This document shows, piece by piece, positions 1 to 8,267 of a stretch of DNA of 64,000 nucleotides. The notes beneath the pieces were generated by a model. That model was not told the origin of the DNA. It searched no databases and saw only the letters and a list, made by a program, of their open reading frames with translations. Within the stretch, counting starts at the first letter, position 1; each line of letters starts with the position of its first letter. Made by a program: the position numbers and the translations under genes. This stretch comes from Nocardioides terrigena (GTDB lineage Bacteria; Actinomycetota; Actinomycetes; Propionibacteriales; Nocardioidaceae). Location of the stretch: the NCBI RefSeq assembly GCF_003047265.1, contig NZ_PZYY01000003.1, forward strand, positions 124,001 to 188,000. The letters are read 5' to 3'.

Positions 1-385
1 CACCGGCCTGTCCCACGACGCGGATGTCGTCGCGGCCGCTGGCCCGCAGGGCGGCGGCGACGCCGGAGGCGACGGCGGGGCCGTTGCCGAAGAGCGAGTG
101 CAGCCAGGGCAGCTGCCACGACGACTCCGGGTAGGGCGTGGAGAAGACCTCCAGGCAGCCGGTCGAGTTGACCGCGACCAGCTTGCCGTCGGTGGCGCGC
201 ATGGCGGCGTCGAGCACGTAGCGGGCGCCCAGCGCCTCGCCGCAGCCCTGGCAGGCGCGGTGGCCCGACGTGAGCGAGTTGGACCGCCCCGTCCGGGCCT
301 GCACGGTGCGTTGCTCGGGGTCGAGCAACCGGTTGCCGACCACGAAGGTGCCGGTCTGGTAGAGCTTGATCTCCTGGAAGGCCAT
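1..385 (-). CDS. 2-oxoacid:ferredoxin oxidoreductase, beta (TPP) subunit, partial
   Basis: N-terminal part of the thiamine-pyrophosphate subunit of a pyruvate/2-ketoacid:ferredoxin oxidoreductase; the C-terminus lies beyond the left edge. The product starts MAFQEIKLYQTG and shows the PorB-type motif HRACQGCGEALGARY, then VNSTGCLEVFSTPYP and LHSLFGNGPAVASGVAAAL. ATG at 385 is preceded by AGGAG that overlaps the stop of the alpha gene, only 9 nt away, so the three subunits are co-translated. The enzyme decarboxylates a 2-oxoacid to an acyl-CoA and reduces ferredoxin. Substrate (pyruvate, 2-oxoglutarate or a branched-chain acid) cannot be decided from this fragment. Confidence 0.9.
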   Translation of the reverse strand, partial: MAFQEIKLYQTGTFVVGNRLLDPEQRTVQARTGRSNSLTSGHRACQGCGEALGARYVLDAAMRATDGKLVAVNSTGCLEVFSTPYPESSWQLPWLHSLFGNGPAVASGVAAALRASGRDDIRVVGQAG

Positions 386-394
386 GGCTGACTC

Positions 395-1657
395 CTAGTC
401 GAAGGCGCCGGAGGCGACGGTGCCGAGGTCGCGCAGCATGTGCTCGGCGTGCGGGCCCGGCCTCCGGCCGTGCCGGGAGCGCTCCAGCTCGCGCTCGACG
501 AGCGCGAGGTCGAGGTCGAGGAAGTGCAACCGGGTCGGGTCGAGGCGGTCCTCGACCACGTCGTCGAGGAGCCCGCGCAGGGACGCCCGGGTGACGGGTC
601 GCCCTCCCAGGCCGGCGACGACGTCGAGCACGACGAGCGGGAGGTCCCGGGTGGCGTCGCGGGTGTTCTGGCCGACGATGCCGCCGGCCCCGACGGCGAA
701 GGCCTTCTCCACGACGACCACCCGCCTGGCGTGGGCGAGCGCGGCACGCACCTCTGCGGCGGGCCACGGGCGGAAGCAGGTGATGCCCAGGACACCGATC
801 GGCACGCCTGCGTCGCGCATCGAGTCGACGACGTCCTCGATGGTCCCGAGCACCGAGCCGAGGGCGACCACGACAGTCTCCGCGTCGTCCAGCCGGTAGG
901 TCTTGAGAAGCCCCCCGGAGTCCCGTCCGAACGCACGCCGGAAGTCGGCGGCGATCTCCGGGATCTCGTCGAGGGCCGTCATCTGCTTGGCGTGCATCAG
1001 GTACTTCACCTCGGCGAACGCCTCCGGACCGACCATCGCGCCGATGGTCACCGGCTCGTCGGGGTCGAGCTGCTGCTGGGGGACGAACGGCGCCAGGAAG
1101 GCGTCGACCTGTGCCTGGTCGGGAAGGTCCACCTCCTCGAAGGCGTGGGTCAGGATGAAGCCGTCCATGCAGACCATCACCGGCACCGACAGTGACTCCG
1201 CGAGCCGGAAGGCCTGGACGTGCAGGTCCACGGCCTCCTGGTTGGACTCCGCGAAGAGCTGGATCCAGCCGGAGTCACGCATCGCCATGGAGTCGGAGTG
1301 GTCGTTCCAGATGTTGATGGGCGCACCGATCGCGCGGTTGGCCACCGTCATCACGATCGGCAGCCCGATCCCGGAGGCGTTGAAGAGCGCCTCGGCCATG
1401 AAGAGCAGGCCCTGGCTGGAGGTCGCGGTGTAGGTCCGGACCCCGGCCGCCGAGGCCCCGATGCAGGCCGACATGGCACCGAACTCCGACTCCACCAGCA
1501 TGTATTCGCAGCCCGCCAGCTCACCGGTGCGCACCCGGTCGGAGAGCGACTCCACGATATGGGTCTGCGGAGAGATGGGGTACGCCGCGATCACCTGCGG
1601 CCGGCACAGAGTCACGGCACGGGCCACCGCCTGGGAGCCCTCGATCTGGCTACGCAT
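395..1657 (-). CDS. 2-oxoacid:ferredoxin oxidoreductase, alpha subunit
   Basis: 420-residue alpha subunit. The N-terminus has the pyrimidine-binding fold typical of PorA (EGSQAVARAVTLCRPQVIAA, then YPISPQTHIVE) and SSQGLLFMAEALFNASG; a transketolase C-terminal-like region follows (VVALGSVLGTIEDVVDSMRD, GVLGITCFRPWP). It works with the gamma subunit upstream (8-nt overlap) and the beta subunit downstream (9-nt gap). No ferredoxin-like delta gene is present between them, so electrons must pass to a separate ferredoxin. The family assignment is firm; the substrate is not. Confidence 0.92.
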   Translation of the reverse strand: MRSQIEGSQAVARAVTLCRPQVIAAYPISPQTHIVESLSDRVRTGELAGCEYMLVESEFGAMSACIGASAAGVRTYTATSSQGLLFMAEALFNASGIGLPIVMTVANRAIGAPINIWNDHSDSMAMRDSGWIQLFAESNQEAVDLHVQAFRLAESLSVPVMVCMDGFILTHAFEEVDLPDQAQVDAFLAPFVPQQQLDPDEPVTIGAMVGPEAFAEVKYLMHAKQMTALDEIPEIAADFRRAFGRDSGGLLKTYRLDDAETVVVALGSVLGTIEDVVDSMRDAGVPIGVLGITCFRPWPAAEVRAALAHARRVVVVEKAFAVGAGGIVGQNTRDATRDLPLVVLDVVAGLGGRPVTRASLRGLLDDVVEDRLDPTRLHFLDLDLALVERELERSRHGRRPGPHAEHMLRDLGTVASGAFD

Positions 1658-2231
1658 CCGTCGTCCTCCTCATCGTCTCCAGCACGTGCTCGTACGCCGC
1701 CTCCGCGGCGTGGGCGTTGCCCTCACCGACGTCGCCGGGGAAGCGGTCCCTGATCGCGTGGCAGAGCGCCTTGAGCGAGACCTGGCCGGTGAGTGCGGCC
1801 AGGGCGCCGAGGAGCGCTGCGTTGGGCAGCGGGCGCCCGAGGTGCTGCCGCGCGATCTCGGTGGCCGGCACGGTCACCGCGCGCTCGGGGGACAGTCGGC
1901 CGATGAGCTCGGACAGCCCCATCTGCTCGAACGAGGAGGAGGTGTTGACCACGAGGAAGCCGTCGGGACCCAGACCGGCGAACAGGTCCACCTGGTGCAG
2001 GAGCGTCGGGTCCTGCACGACGAGCGCGTCGGGGTCGGTGACGGGCTCCCGCAGGCGGATCGGGCGGTCGTCGATGCGGCAGAAGGCGACCACCGGTGCG
2101 CCGGTGCGCTCCGAGCCGAAGGTCGGGAAGGCCTGGGCGTGCCGGCCCTCGTCGAAGGCCGCGACCGAGAGCAGCTCGGCCGCGGTGACGGCTCCCTGGC
2201 CGCCCCTGCCGTGGATTCGTACGGCGAACAC
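1650..2231 (-). CDS. 2-oxoacid:ferredoxin oxidoreductase, gamma subunit
   Basis: 193-residue gamma subunit, first gene of the oxidoreductase trio. It begins FAVRIHGRGGQGAVTAAELL, the glycine-rich start characteristic of PorG/KorC, followed by FPTFGSERTGAPVVAFCRID. GTG at 2231 follows GAGGAGG with good spacing. Its end overlaps the alpha start by 8 nt. In many actinobacteria gamma is fused to alpha as in KorA; here it is a separate gene and the order is gamma-alpha-beta. The neighbouring 60-residue membrane protein gene ends about 100 nt upstream on the same strand. Confidence 0.92.
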   Translation of the reverse strand: MFAVRIHGRGGQGAVTAAELLSVAAFDEGRHAQAFPTFGSERTGAPVVAFCRIDDRPIRLREPVTDPDALVVQDPTLLHQVDLFAGLGPDGFLVVNTSSSFEQMGLSELIGRLSPERAVTVPATEIARQHLGRPLPNAALLGALAALTGQVSLKALCHAIRDRFPGDVGEGNAHAAEAAYEHVLETMRRTTDA

Positions 2232-2337
2232 GTCGCCTCCTCATCGACCCCGGGGGTCGTCATCTCGAGCCTCGCGCGGGAGTCCGACGGGGGACAGGGG
2301 AGAGGGTCTGCTGTCAGCGGGCCCTACGTCCCGTGCC

Positions 2338-2520
2338 TCAGCCCGCCAGCGCCTCGAACGCCTGGAAGACCATGAACGCGGGCCAGAAGAGGCCCTGGAA
2401 GAGCGACAGCACGTGCTCCCAGAAGCCGTCCGCCTGCTGCCAGAAGAAGACGAGCGCCCCGAAGACGCCCAGTCCGTAGATCGCGCCGCCACCGGCGGCT
2501 CCGGCGTTGTTGTCGGCCAC
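2338..2520 (-). CDS. Small membrane protein of unknown function (60 aa)
   Basis: A 60-residue protein starting at GTG (VADNNAGAAGGG). The GTG at 2520 is preceded by GAGGAG at suitable spacing. A single long hydrophobic segment follows (AIYGLGVFGALVFFWQQAD, residues about 13-31), and the C-terminal half (LSLFQGLFWPAFMVFQAFEA) is a second amphipathic or membrane helix. It has no recognisable catalytic motif. It lies between the hydrolase gene and the oxidoreductase operon on the same strand. Composition and ribosome binding site argue for a real gene; function unknown. Confidence 0.7.
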   Translation of the reverse strand: MADNNAGAAGGGAIYGLGVFGALVFFWQQADGFWEHVLSLFQGLFWPAFMVFQAFEALAG

Positions 2521-2612
2521 GTGGACCTCCTCGATCGGGTGGGACCACCAGCATCGACCCGGGCCGCGCGCTCGCGCAGGAGTCGAAGGTCCTCCCGTAC
2601 GGGCACACCGGC

Positions 2613-3692
2613 CTAGCGGCCCAGCGCGTCGTCGAGGAAGGCGACCACGTGTTCCTCCCACGCGTCGGGTGCCGTCGCCAGACCCTGCGTGTGGCCGGCA
2701 CCGGCCACATTCCACGTCGTCACACCGGTGGTGCTGCCTTCCCTCACGTGGTCGGCGGCGAGCGACTCGTTGGGCACGTCGCCGGCCGTGACGAGGAGGA
2801 AGGCCGCGGGATCGGGTCGTCGCGTGGCGACCGACACGGAGCGTCGGAGGGGGACGGGCTCCGGGGCGCTGGTCAGCAGACCGGCGAGGCCGTAGGTGAC
2901 CCGGTCGACGCGCTGCTGAAGCTCGCCGCGCACGCCGTACGCGTCGAGGTAGCCCTTGTCGGCCGCCACCCGGTGCGTCGCGCCCTCCGCCACCACGGCA
3001 CGGACCCGCTCGTCCGCGCCGGCCGCCCCGATGGCCTGCTCGCCTCCCATGGACATTCCGACGAGCCCGATGCGAGCGGACTCCACGTCCGGCCGCGCTG
3101 CCAGGAAGTCCACGGCACCGGACGCGTCGGACTCGCCGAACCAGCCGAAGTCCATGCCCCGACCGGCGCTCTGCCCGTGGCCGCGCGCGTCGAACAGCAG
3201 GACCCCGTAGCCGTGGTCGGCCAGCACCCGGGCATGGTCCAGGACTGCGGACCGCGTGGAGCCTGCCCCGTGCATGAGGACGACGGCGGCGCCGTTGCGG
3301 GAAGGGACGTACCAACCGGCCAGCGCGGTGCCGTCACTGCTGGGGAACGTGACGTCCGAGTAGACCAGCCCGACGTCCGCGGGTGTCCGGCCATCGAGCG
3401 CGGGGCGCGGAGGGAACGACGCCGCCACGGCCTGGCCGAGGGTCCAGAGGGCCAGTGCGGTCGCCACCAGCAGGAGCGCGACGACCGGCGCCCACCACCG
3501 GCGCCGGGTCGCCCCCAGGATGCGTCCTGCCGCCCACAGGGCGGCGACCAGACCACCCGCCAGGAGCAGGTAGCCCGTGAGGGCCCCGGGTCCGAGCCCC
3601 TCCGCGGCGTGGTGGCGCGGGCCCAGCCCGACTCCCACGGCGAACACCACCAGGCCGGCGCAGAGCACGCCGAGCCGGACGGTGCCGGTCAC
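2613..3692 (-). CDS. Membrane-anchored alpha/beta hydrolase
   Basis: 359-residue protein with about three hydrophobic helices in the first 90 residues, then an alpha/beta-hydrolase domain. Visible elements are the oxyanion region LMHGAGSTRS, LLFDARGHGQS, the nucleophile elbow GMSMGG and a C-terminal catalytic histidine in AGAGHTQGL. The start is GTG at 3692, which overlaps the TGA of the upstream alcohol dehydrogenase (GTGA), so the two are translationally coupled. A dienelactone-hydrolase or peptidase-S9-like esterase is likely; the substrate is unknown and may be linked to the dehydrogenase next door. Confidence 0.88.
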   Translation of the reverse strand: MTGTVRLGVLCAGLVVFAVGVGLGPRHHAAEGLGPGALTGYLLLAGGLVAALWAAGRILGATRRRWWAPVVALLLVATALALWTLGQAVAASFPPRPALDGRTPADVGLVYSDVTFPSSDGTALAGWYVPSRNGAAVVLMHGAGSTRSAVLDHARVLADHGYGVLLFDARGHGQSAGRGMDFGWFGESDASGAVDFLAARPDVESARIGLVGMSMGGEQAIGAAGADERVRAVVAEGATHRVAADKGYLDAYGVRGELQQRVDRVTYGLAGLLTSAPEPVPLRRSVSVATRRPDPAAFLLVTAGDVPNESLAADHVREGSTTGVTTWNVAGAGHTQGLATAPDAWEEHVVAFLDDALGR

Positions 3693-4711
3693 GACGAGGC
3701 GGACCCCATCTCGAAGACCAGCCGTGCGGGGACCTCGCCGGACAGCACCTCGTCGAAGCACTCGTTGACGTCGTCGAGCCGGCGACTCTCCGTGACGACC
3801 CGGGTGAGCCCGCGGGCGTGGAGGTCGAAGCAGGTCGCCAGGTCGTTGCGGGTCCCGACGAGGGAGCCGATCACCGAGATGCCCTTGAGGACCGTCTCGA
3901 AGACGGGCAGCTCGAGCCGGTTGTCCGCCGGCAGTCCCACGATGACCAGCCGACCGTTGGGGTTGAGGGCCGCGTGGGCGGCGCGCATGGCGGCGGGGGA
4001 GGGCACCGTGACGAGGGCGATGTCGACGCCGCCGAGGGCCTCGAGCTGCGCCTGCTGGTCGCCGCGGGCGTCGACGACGTGGTCGGCGCCGAGGTCCTTG
4101 GCGAGCTGCAGCTTGTCGTCGTGGACGTCGACCGCGACGGTGCGCGTGCCGAAGACGCGGGCGTACTGCAGGCCGAGGTGGCCCAGCCCTCCGATGCCGA
4201 CCACCATCGCGGTCTCGCCGGGCTGCGGGTGCGCCACCTTGAGCGCCTTGTACGTCGTGACGCCGGCGCAGGTCAGGGGAGAGGCGTCGATGGAGGCGAC
4301 CGCGTCGGGGACGGGCACCACGTGGCTGGCCCACGCGACGGCGTACTCGGCGTAGCTGCCGTCCATCGTGTAGCCCATGTAGGCCGGGCTGGTGCAGTAG
4401 GTCTCCCACCCGTCCACGCAGTAGCGGCAGCTGCCGCACGCGTGGCCGAGCCACGGCAGCGCGACGCGCTGGCCCACGGCGACGGGGAGGTCCCCCTCCC
4501 CGACGGCCTCGATGATCCCGACGCCCTCGTGGCCCGGGATGAGCTGGTCCTTGGGCTTGACCGGCCACTCACCCCGAGCCGCGTGGATGTCCGTGTGGCA
4601 CAGGCCGCACGTCTCGATGCGGACCAGCACCTGGCCGGGGCCGGCCTCGGGCACGGGCACGTCGCGGATCTCCAGCGGGGCGCCGAGGGTGGGGACGACT
4701 GCAGCCTTCAT
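3689..4711 (-). CDS. Zinc-dependent alcohol dehydrogenase (AdhP-like)
   Basis: 340-residue medium-chain dehydrogenase. The catalytic zinc site is shown by CGLCHTD and GHEGVGIIEAVG; the structural zinc cysteines by CGSCRYC with a fourth Cys eight residues on; the Rossmann motif by GIGGLGHLGLQYA. DVHDDKLQLAKDLGAD, with an Asp ending the second strand, suggests NAD rather than NADP. AGGAG precedes the ATG by 6 nt. Length and motifs are those of bacterial AdhP/AdhA ethanol dehydrogenases, which interconvert primary alcohols and aldehydes. First gene of a minus-strand pair with the membrane hydrolase. Confidence 0.93.
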   Translation of the reverse strand: MKAAVVPTLGAPLEIRDVPVPEAGPGQVLVRIETCGLCHTDIHAARGEWPVKPKDQLIPGHEGVGIIEAVGEGDLPVAVGQRVALPWLGHACGSCRYCVDGWETYCTSPAYMGYTMDGSYAEYAVAWASHVVPVPDAVASIDASPLTCAGVTTYKALKVAHPQPGETAMVVGIGGLGHLGLQYARVFGTRTVAVDVHDDKLQLAKDLGADHVVDARGDQQAQLEALGGVDIALVTVPSPAAMRAAHAALNPNGRLVIVGLPADNRLELPVFETVLKGISVIGSLVGTRNDLATCFDLHARGLTRVVTESRRLDDVNECFDEVLSGEVPARLVFEMGSASS

Positions 4712-4849
4712 GGTCTTCTCCTGGGGAGCTCGGGGGCTGCCCGGCGCCGGCTGCGGCGCCTGGCGGGGTGTCTCCGAGCCTCCTCCCGCCGGTCCGGCCG
4801 GCGTCAGGGCCGAACGGCCACCAAGGAGAGGACCAAGGGTGCTCAGCGA

Positions 4850-5062
4850 CTAGCGGCGACCCAGGGCGAAGTAGGCCACGGGGCCGACCGGCTGGACCAG
4901 GGTCGCGAGCGCCCACGCCGCCTTGGGGCCGCGGACCCCCGACGCCGGCCGCGAGGCCAGGTCGCGCCAGGCGGCCAGGGTCAGGACGACCTCGACGGCA
5001 CCGACCACGATGATCGTGCGCTGCTGCGACGGGCTGAGCTCGGACCACGACTTCTGTGCCAT
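4850..5062 (-). CDS. PLDc_N-domain small membrane protein
   Basis: 70-residue protein starting MAQKSWSELSPSQQRT. It has two hydrophobic stretches (IIVVGAVEVVLTLAAW and ALATLVQPVGPVAYFALG) and ends in the GPVAYFALGRR signature of the phospholipase-D-nuclease N-terminal domain found in cardiolipin synthases and as stand-alone actinobacterial membrane proteins. There is no catalytic HKD motif. An in-frame ATG 24 nt upstream exists, but the shorter form matches the family better. It lies between the sulfatase and the alcohol dehydrogenase on the same strand; the role is unknown. Confidence 0.75.
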   Translation of the reverse strand: MAQKSWSELSPSQQRTIIVVGAVEVVLTLAAWRDLASRPASGVRGPKAAWALATLVQPVGPVAYFALGRR

Positions 5063-5107
5063 CCGTCGAGAGTACGCAGGAAGCACCTGCCTCGGGAAGG
5101 GCGCGGC

Positions 5108-6556
5108 CTACTGGACGCAGCCGGTCCCGACGCACGTGGCGAAGGCGTTGAGCCGGGACGCGAGGTTGGTGAGGGTGGCGGCCGGAGGGTTGTTGGCCGT
5201 GCTCGCGTCCCCGAGCAGGTTGGTGTGCTCGTTGGGGTCGTTGGTCAGGTTGTAGTACTCCCGGGCGATGATCGCGCCCTGCGCGTTGTAGGTGTGCACG
5301 TACTTGACGGTCCTGGTGCGGATCATCCGCCAGGACGGGATGTTGGGGTTGGCGCTCTCGTCGACGTCGTACTCGGCGTAGACGGTGGTCCGGGCCGAGG
5401 GGGAGAGCAGGGACTCGCCGTCGAGCCGGGGCGCGGCAGCCGGGACGGTGATGCCCGCGGCCGCCAGCACGGTGGGCAGGATGTCCACGAGCGTGACGAG
5501 CCGGGTGGTGTCGGTCCCGGCGGTGACGTGTCCCGGCCAGCGGACGAGGAGCGGCGTCCGGATGGACGGCTCGTAGGGCGTGAACTTCTCCCACCGGCCG
5601 TGCTCGCCCCACAGGAACCCGTTGTCGGACGAGAGGACGACCAGGGTGTTCGAGAGCACGCCGCGGTTGGACAGCAGCTGCATCGTGGCGTCGAACTGGT
5701 CGTCGGCGGACATGATCGCCCGCATCTGGCTGGCGCACATCGTCTGTGCCTTCGCCGTCGAGTAGTTCATCTGGCGGACGTACGCCGGCTTGTCGCTGCG
5801 GTCCGGCTCCGGGACACCGGAGCAGGTGCCCACGGGGGAGGAGGCGTACTTCGTCTCCGGGACGGCCCGCTGGGTCGTGGTGCCGTTGGTCGTGACGTTG
5901 ACCCAGTGCGGAGCCTGCGGGGTCTCGTAGAGGAGGAACGGCTCGGCGCGGTTGAGCGACGTCGTGAGGTACTCGCGGCCGCGGGCGCCCAGCGACGTGG
6001 TGTTGTAGCCCGTCAGGGTGCCCGCCACCCCGTCGACCCGGCTCGCGACGTTGTTGTAGCCACCCCAGATCACCGTCGAGTGGTCGAAGCAGGGGGGTCG
6101 CTGGGTCTTGGGCCAGGTGGTGAGGAACTTGCCCGCGATGTACGTCGCGTAGCCCGCGCGATCGAAGTAGCAGGCCAGTGAGTACTGCGACGGGAACTGC
6201 GGGCCCGCCTGCTGGTCGAGCACGCCGTTGTTGTGGGGATAGCGACCGGTCATCATCGAGGCGCGGGACGGGCAGCAGGACGGGTCGTTGACGAAGGACT
6301 GGGTGTAGCGCCGCCCGGTGTTCATCCACTGGCGGGCCTTGGGCATGTACTGCAACGGGTCGATGCTGCCGGGGAAGGCGTCGCGCAGGTCGTCGAGGTG
6401 GTAGATGAACACGTTCGTCCCGGTGAGCGCGGCGGCGGCACGGGCCGGTGGTGGGGGAGCCTCGGCTACCGAGGGGGCGGGACCGGACGGGCCGAGCATG
6501 GCGAGCGCCAGCAGGGTCGCCATCACCGCGGCTCGCACGCGGCGGTGTCGGCTCAC
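5108..6556 (-). CDS. Secreted sulfatase
   Basis: 482-residue type I sulfatase. GTG at 6556 is preceded by AGGAGG at 9-nt spacing and starts a typical Sec signal peptide (Arg-rich n-region, then AAVMATLLALAMLG). The formylglycine site reads C-C-P-S-R (about residues 94-98) followed by ASMMTGRYPHNNG, so Cys94 should be oxidised by a formylglycine-generating enzyme. The Asp pair in YHLDD and SSDNGFLWGEHG supply metal ligands. Closest in type to N-acetylglucosamine-6-sulfatases or arylsulfatases; the substrate is unknown. Divergent from a broken LuxR gene. Confidence 0.9.
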   Translation of the reverse strand: MSRHRRVRAAVMATLLALAMLGPSGPAPSVAEAPPPPARAAAALTGTNVFIYHLDDLRDAFPGSIDPLQYMPKARQWMNTGRRYTQSFVNDPSCCPSRASMMTGRYPHNNGVLDQQAGPQFPSQYSLACYFDRAGYATYIAGKFLTTWPKTQRPPCFDHSTVIWGGYNNVASRVDGVAGTLTGYNTTSLGARGREYLTTSLNRAEPFLLYETPQAPHWVNVTTNGTTTQRAVPETKYASSPVGTCSGVPEPDRSDKPAYVRQMNYSTAKAQTMCASQMRAIMSADDQFDATMQLLSNRGVLSNTLVVLSSDNGFLWGEHGRWEKFTPYEPSIRTPLLVRWPGHVTAGTDTTRLVTLVDILPTVLAAAGITVPAAAPRLDGESLLSPSARTTVYAEYDVDESANPNIPSWRMIRTRTVKYVHTYNAQGAIIAREYYNLTNDPNEHTNLLGDASTANNPPAATLTNLASRLNAFATCVGTGCVQ

Positions 6557-6617
6557 GGTGCATCGCCTCCTGGATGTGTCCACTGTCGAGTCTCGCGCCG
6601 CAGGGACCGCACCGGAA

Positions 6618-6633
6618 TACGGGAAACCCCGTA
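6618..6633. promoter_or_regulatory. Palindrome in the sulfatase/LuxR divergent region
   Basis: TACGGG-AAAC-CCCGTA, perfect 6-bp arms around a 4-nt centre, lies in the 200-bp gap between the divergent sulfatase and LuxR-type genes. Its position and symmetry fit an operator for a dimeric regulator such as the adjacent LuxR-family protein. No experimental support; it could be a chance palindrome. Confidence 0.35.
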
Positions 6634-6757
6634 CTGCGGACCGGTCGCCGCGTCGGTCCGTCCGGCCCGAATTGTCGGTAAAGGCGTTGCCCGGACCGGG
6701 TTCGTGCTGCCGCCCCGGTGACCATGGAGAGTGGGGACGCTGTCCGGGAGGAGAAGG

Positions 6758-7298
6758 GTGGAGTCACTGCAGGACCCTCTGGAGCGCTGGGCGGTCTTCG
6801 TGGTCGAGCGGGCTCGCGGTGCCGGTGACCCGTTCCCCGTGCTGGACATCCAGCAGCTCTTGCGCGAGACGTACGGCGGCCCGGTGCGGTGGACGACCGG
6901 GCCCGAGTCCGACGGCTGCCGACTGCCGGTCTCCTCGCTGCGCGAGGCGGACAGAGGAACGAGCCAGGAGCTGGTGATCCCGGTTCGGGTCCGAGGGACC
7001 GGGCGAGGAGCCTTCGTGGTGTCCCGAGGAGGCGATCGGACCCGCGGACCGGAGGACCTCCTCCTGGCGCACCAGGTCCAGGCTCTGCTGGTGCTGCTCG
7101 ACCGGCTCAACGGCGAGGCCGCTCGCGCGGGCAGTGCTGTCGCTGCTGTGCCAGGGCCTCACCCAGGACGCGATCGGGAGGAGGCTGGGCTGCTCGACGC
7201 GGACGGTCGAGAAGCACCTGGAACAGATCTACCGCACTCTGGGCGTGCACGACCGGCTCGCCGCCATCCGGTGCGCCGAGGACGGAAACCCCGAATGA
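6758..7298 (+). pseudogene. LuxR-family transcriptional regulator, frameshifted
   Basis: The reading frame from GTG 6758 (after GGAGGAGAAGG) encodes an N-terminal sensor-like half (VESLQDPLERWAVFVVERA to LLVLLDRLNGEAAR). A LuxR helix-turn-helix continues in another frame from about 7132 to the TGA at 7298: AVLSLLCQGLTQDAIGRRLG, then CSTRTVEKHLEQIYRTLGV. Removing one G from the GGG run at about 7129-7131 joins both halves into a normal protein of about 180 residues. Either an inactivating mutation or a sequencing indel. The intact form would be a DNA-binding regulator, perhaps of the divergent sulfatase. Confidence 0.8.
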
Positions 7299-7405
7299 CA
7301 TCGGTGTAGTTCGGCTCCAGGGCAGCGGGCTGCCCGTGTGCCTCCGGCTGGCCGCGCCCGTGCTGATCTAGGGTCCTACGTCACAGTCCGACGAGGGGGA
7401 TCGTC

Positions 7406-8104
7406 ATGGAAGCGGATCATTACGACGGGTTTGCCGAGGCCTACGCGCGGCAGAACGAGACGGGCCTGTTCAACGCCCACTACGCGCAGCCCGCGATGCT
7501 CGACCTCGCCGGGGAGGTCGCCGGACGGCGCATCCTGGACGCCGGCTGCGGCGCGGGACCCCTCGCGGCGGCCCTGCGTGATCGAGGCGCGGAGATCACC
7601 GGCTTCGACTCGAGCCCGGCGATGGTGGAGCTGGCGCGGCGGCGCCTCGGGACGGGCACCGACGTGCTCGTGGCCGACCTCGCCGAGCAGCTGCCGTTCG
7701 CCACGGGGGAGTTCGACGACGCGGTCGTGTCTCTGGTGCTGCACTACCTCGAGGACTGGTCGGGCCCCCTGGCGGAGCTGCGCCGGGTGGTGAGGGCGGG
7801 CGGGCGGCTGATCCTCGCGGTGAACCATCCGGTGATCCGCCCGGTCGTCTACCCGGACGAGGACTACTTCGTGACGTCGTCGTACACCGAGGACTACACC
7901 TTCGACGGGCACACCGTGGACCTCACGTTCTGGCACCGGCCGTTGCACGCGATGACCGACGCGTTCACCCGGGCCGGTTTCCGGATCGCGGTCATCAGCG
8001 AGCCGCCGTTCTCGCCGGACACACCGCGTGAGCTGCTGCCGCCCGACCTGGGTGACCGCACGTCGTTCCTCTGTTTCCTCTTCTTCGTCCTCGAGGCAGT
8101 CTGA
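7406..8104 (+). CDS. Class I SAM-dependent methyltransferase
   Basis: 232-residue methyltransferase. Motif I is LDAGCGAGPLAAAL (about residues 44-57), followed by the acidic motif II in GFDSSPAMVELA and the post-motif VADLAEQLPFATGEFDDAV; LHYLEDW and LRRVVRAGGRLILAV match Methyltransf_11/UbiE-type enzymes. ATG at 7406 follows a GAGGGG element (GACGAGGGGGATCGTC). It stands alone between the LuxR remnant and a GNAT gene transcribed toward it. The small-molecule substrate cannot be told. Confidence 0.9.
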   Translation: MEADHYDGFAEAYARQNETGLFNAHYAQPAMLDLAGEVAGRRILDAGCGAGPLAAALRDRGAEITGFDSSPAMVELARRRLGTGTDVLVADLAEQLPFATGEFDDAVVSLVLHYLEDWSGPLAELRRVVRAGGRLILAVNHPVIRPVVYPDEDYFVTSSYTEDYTFDGHTVDLTFWHRPLHAMTDAFTRAGFRIAVISEPPFSPDTPRELLPPDLGDRTSFLCFLFFVLEAV

Positions 8105-8267
8105 GAGGAGATGGCTGCGGGGAGGGTCGAATGACACCGGTGTCGTGCCCGGATCGACGTGTGTTGACATAATGTCAGTTATCGGCGATGTCCGGACCTG
8201 AGTAGACGTAGGTGGGATTACTCCCGTTCCTCGACCACGAACTCGTTGCTTCAGGTCAACTCGCTGC
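8105..8267. other. Intergenic region with a perfect 13-bp palindrome
   Basis: The convergent gap between the methyltransferase and the GNAT gene has a visibly lower GC content than its surroundings. It contains TGACAT-A-ATGTCA at 8166-8178, overlapped by TTGACA (8165-8170), a -35-like hexamer. No reading frame is supported here. Possible meanings are an operator, an orphan promoter or a relic of a recombination site; none can be decided from sequence. Confidence 0.4.

Noticed and set aside
98-899. Several long open frames opposite the oxidoreductase genes
   Set aside because: They are antisense shadows typical of high-GC DNA: no ribosome binding sites, Arg/Pro/Ser-rich translations, and complete overlap with well-supported genes. 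The same applies to similar frames across the window.
3818-6181. 787-codon open frame on the plus strand
   Set aside because: It overlaps the alcohol dehydrogenase, PLDc_N and sulfatase genes on the minus strand, and its Gly/Asp/Arg-rich translation has no domain.
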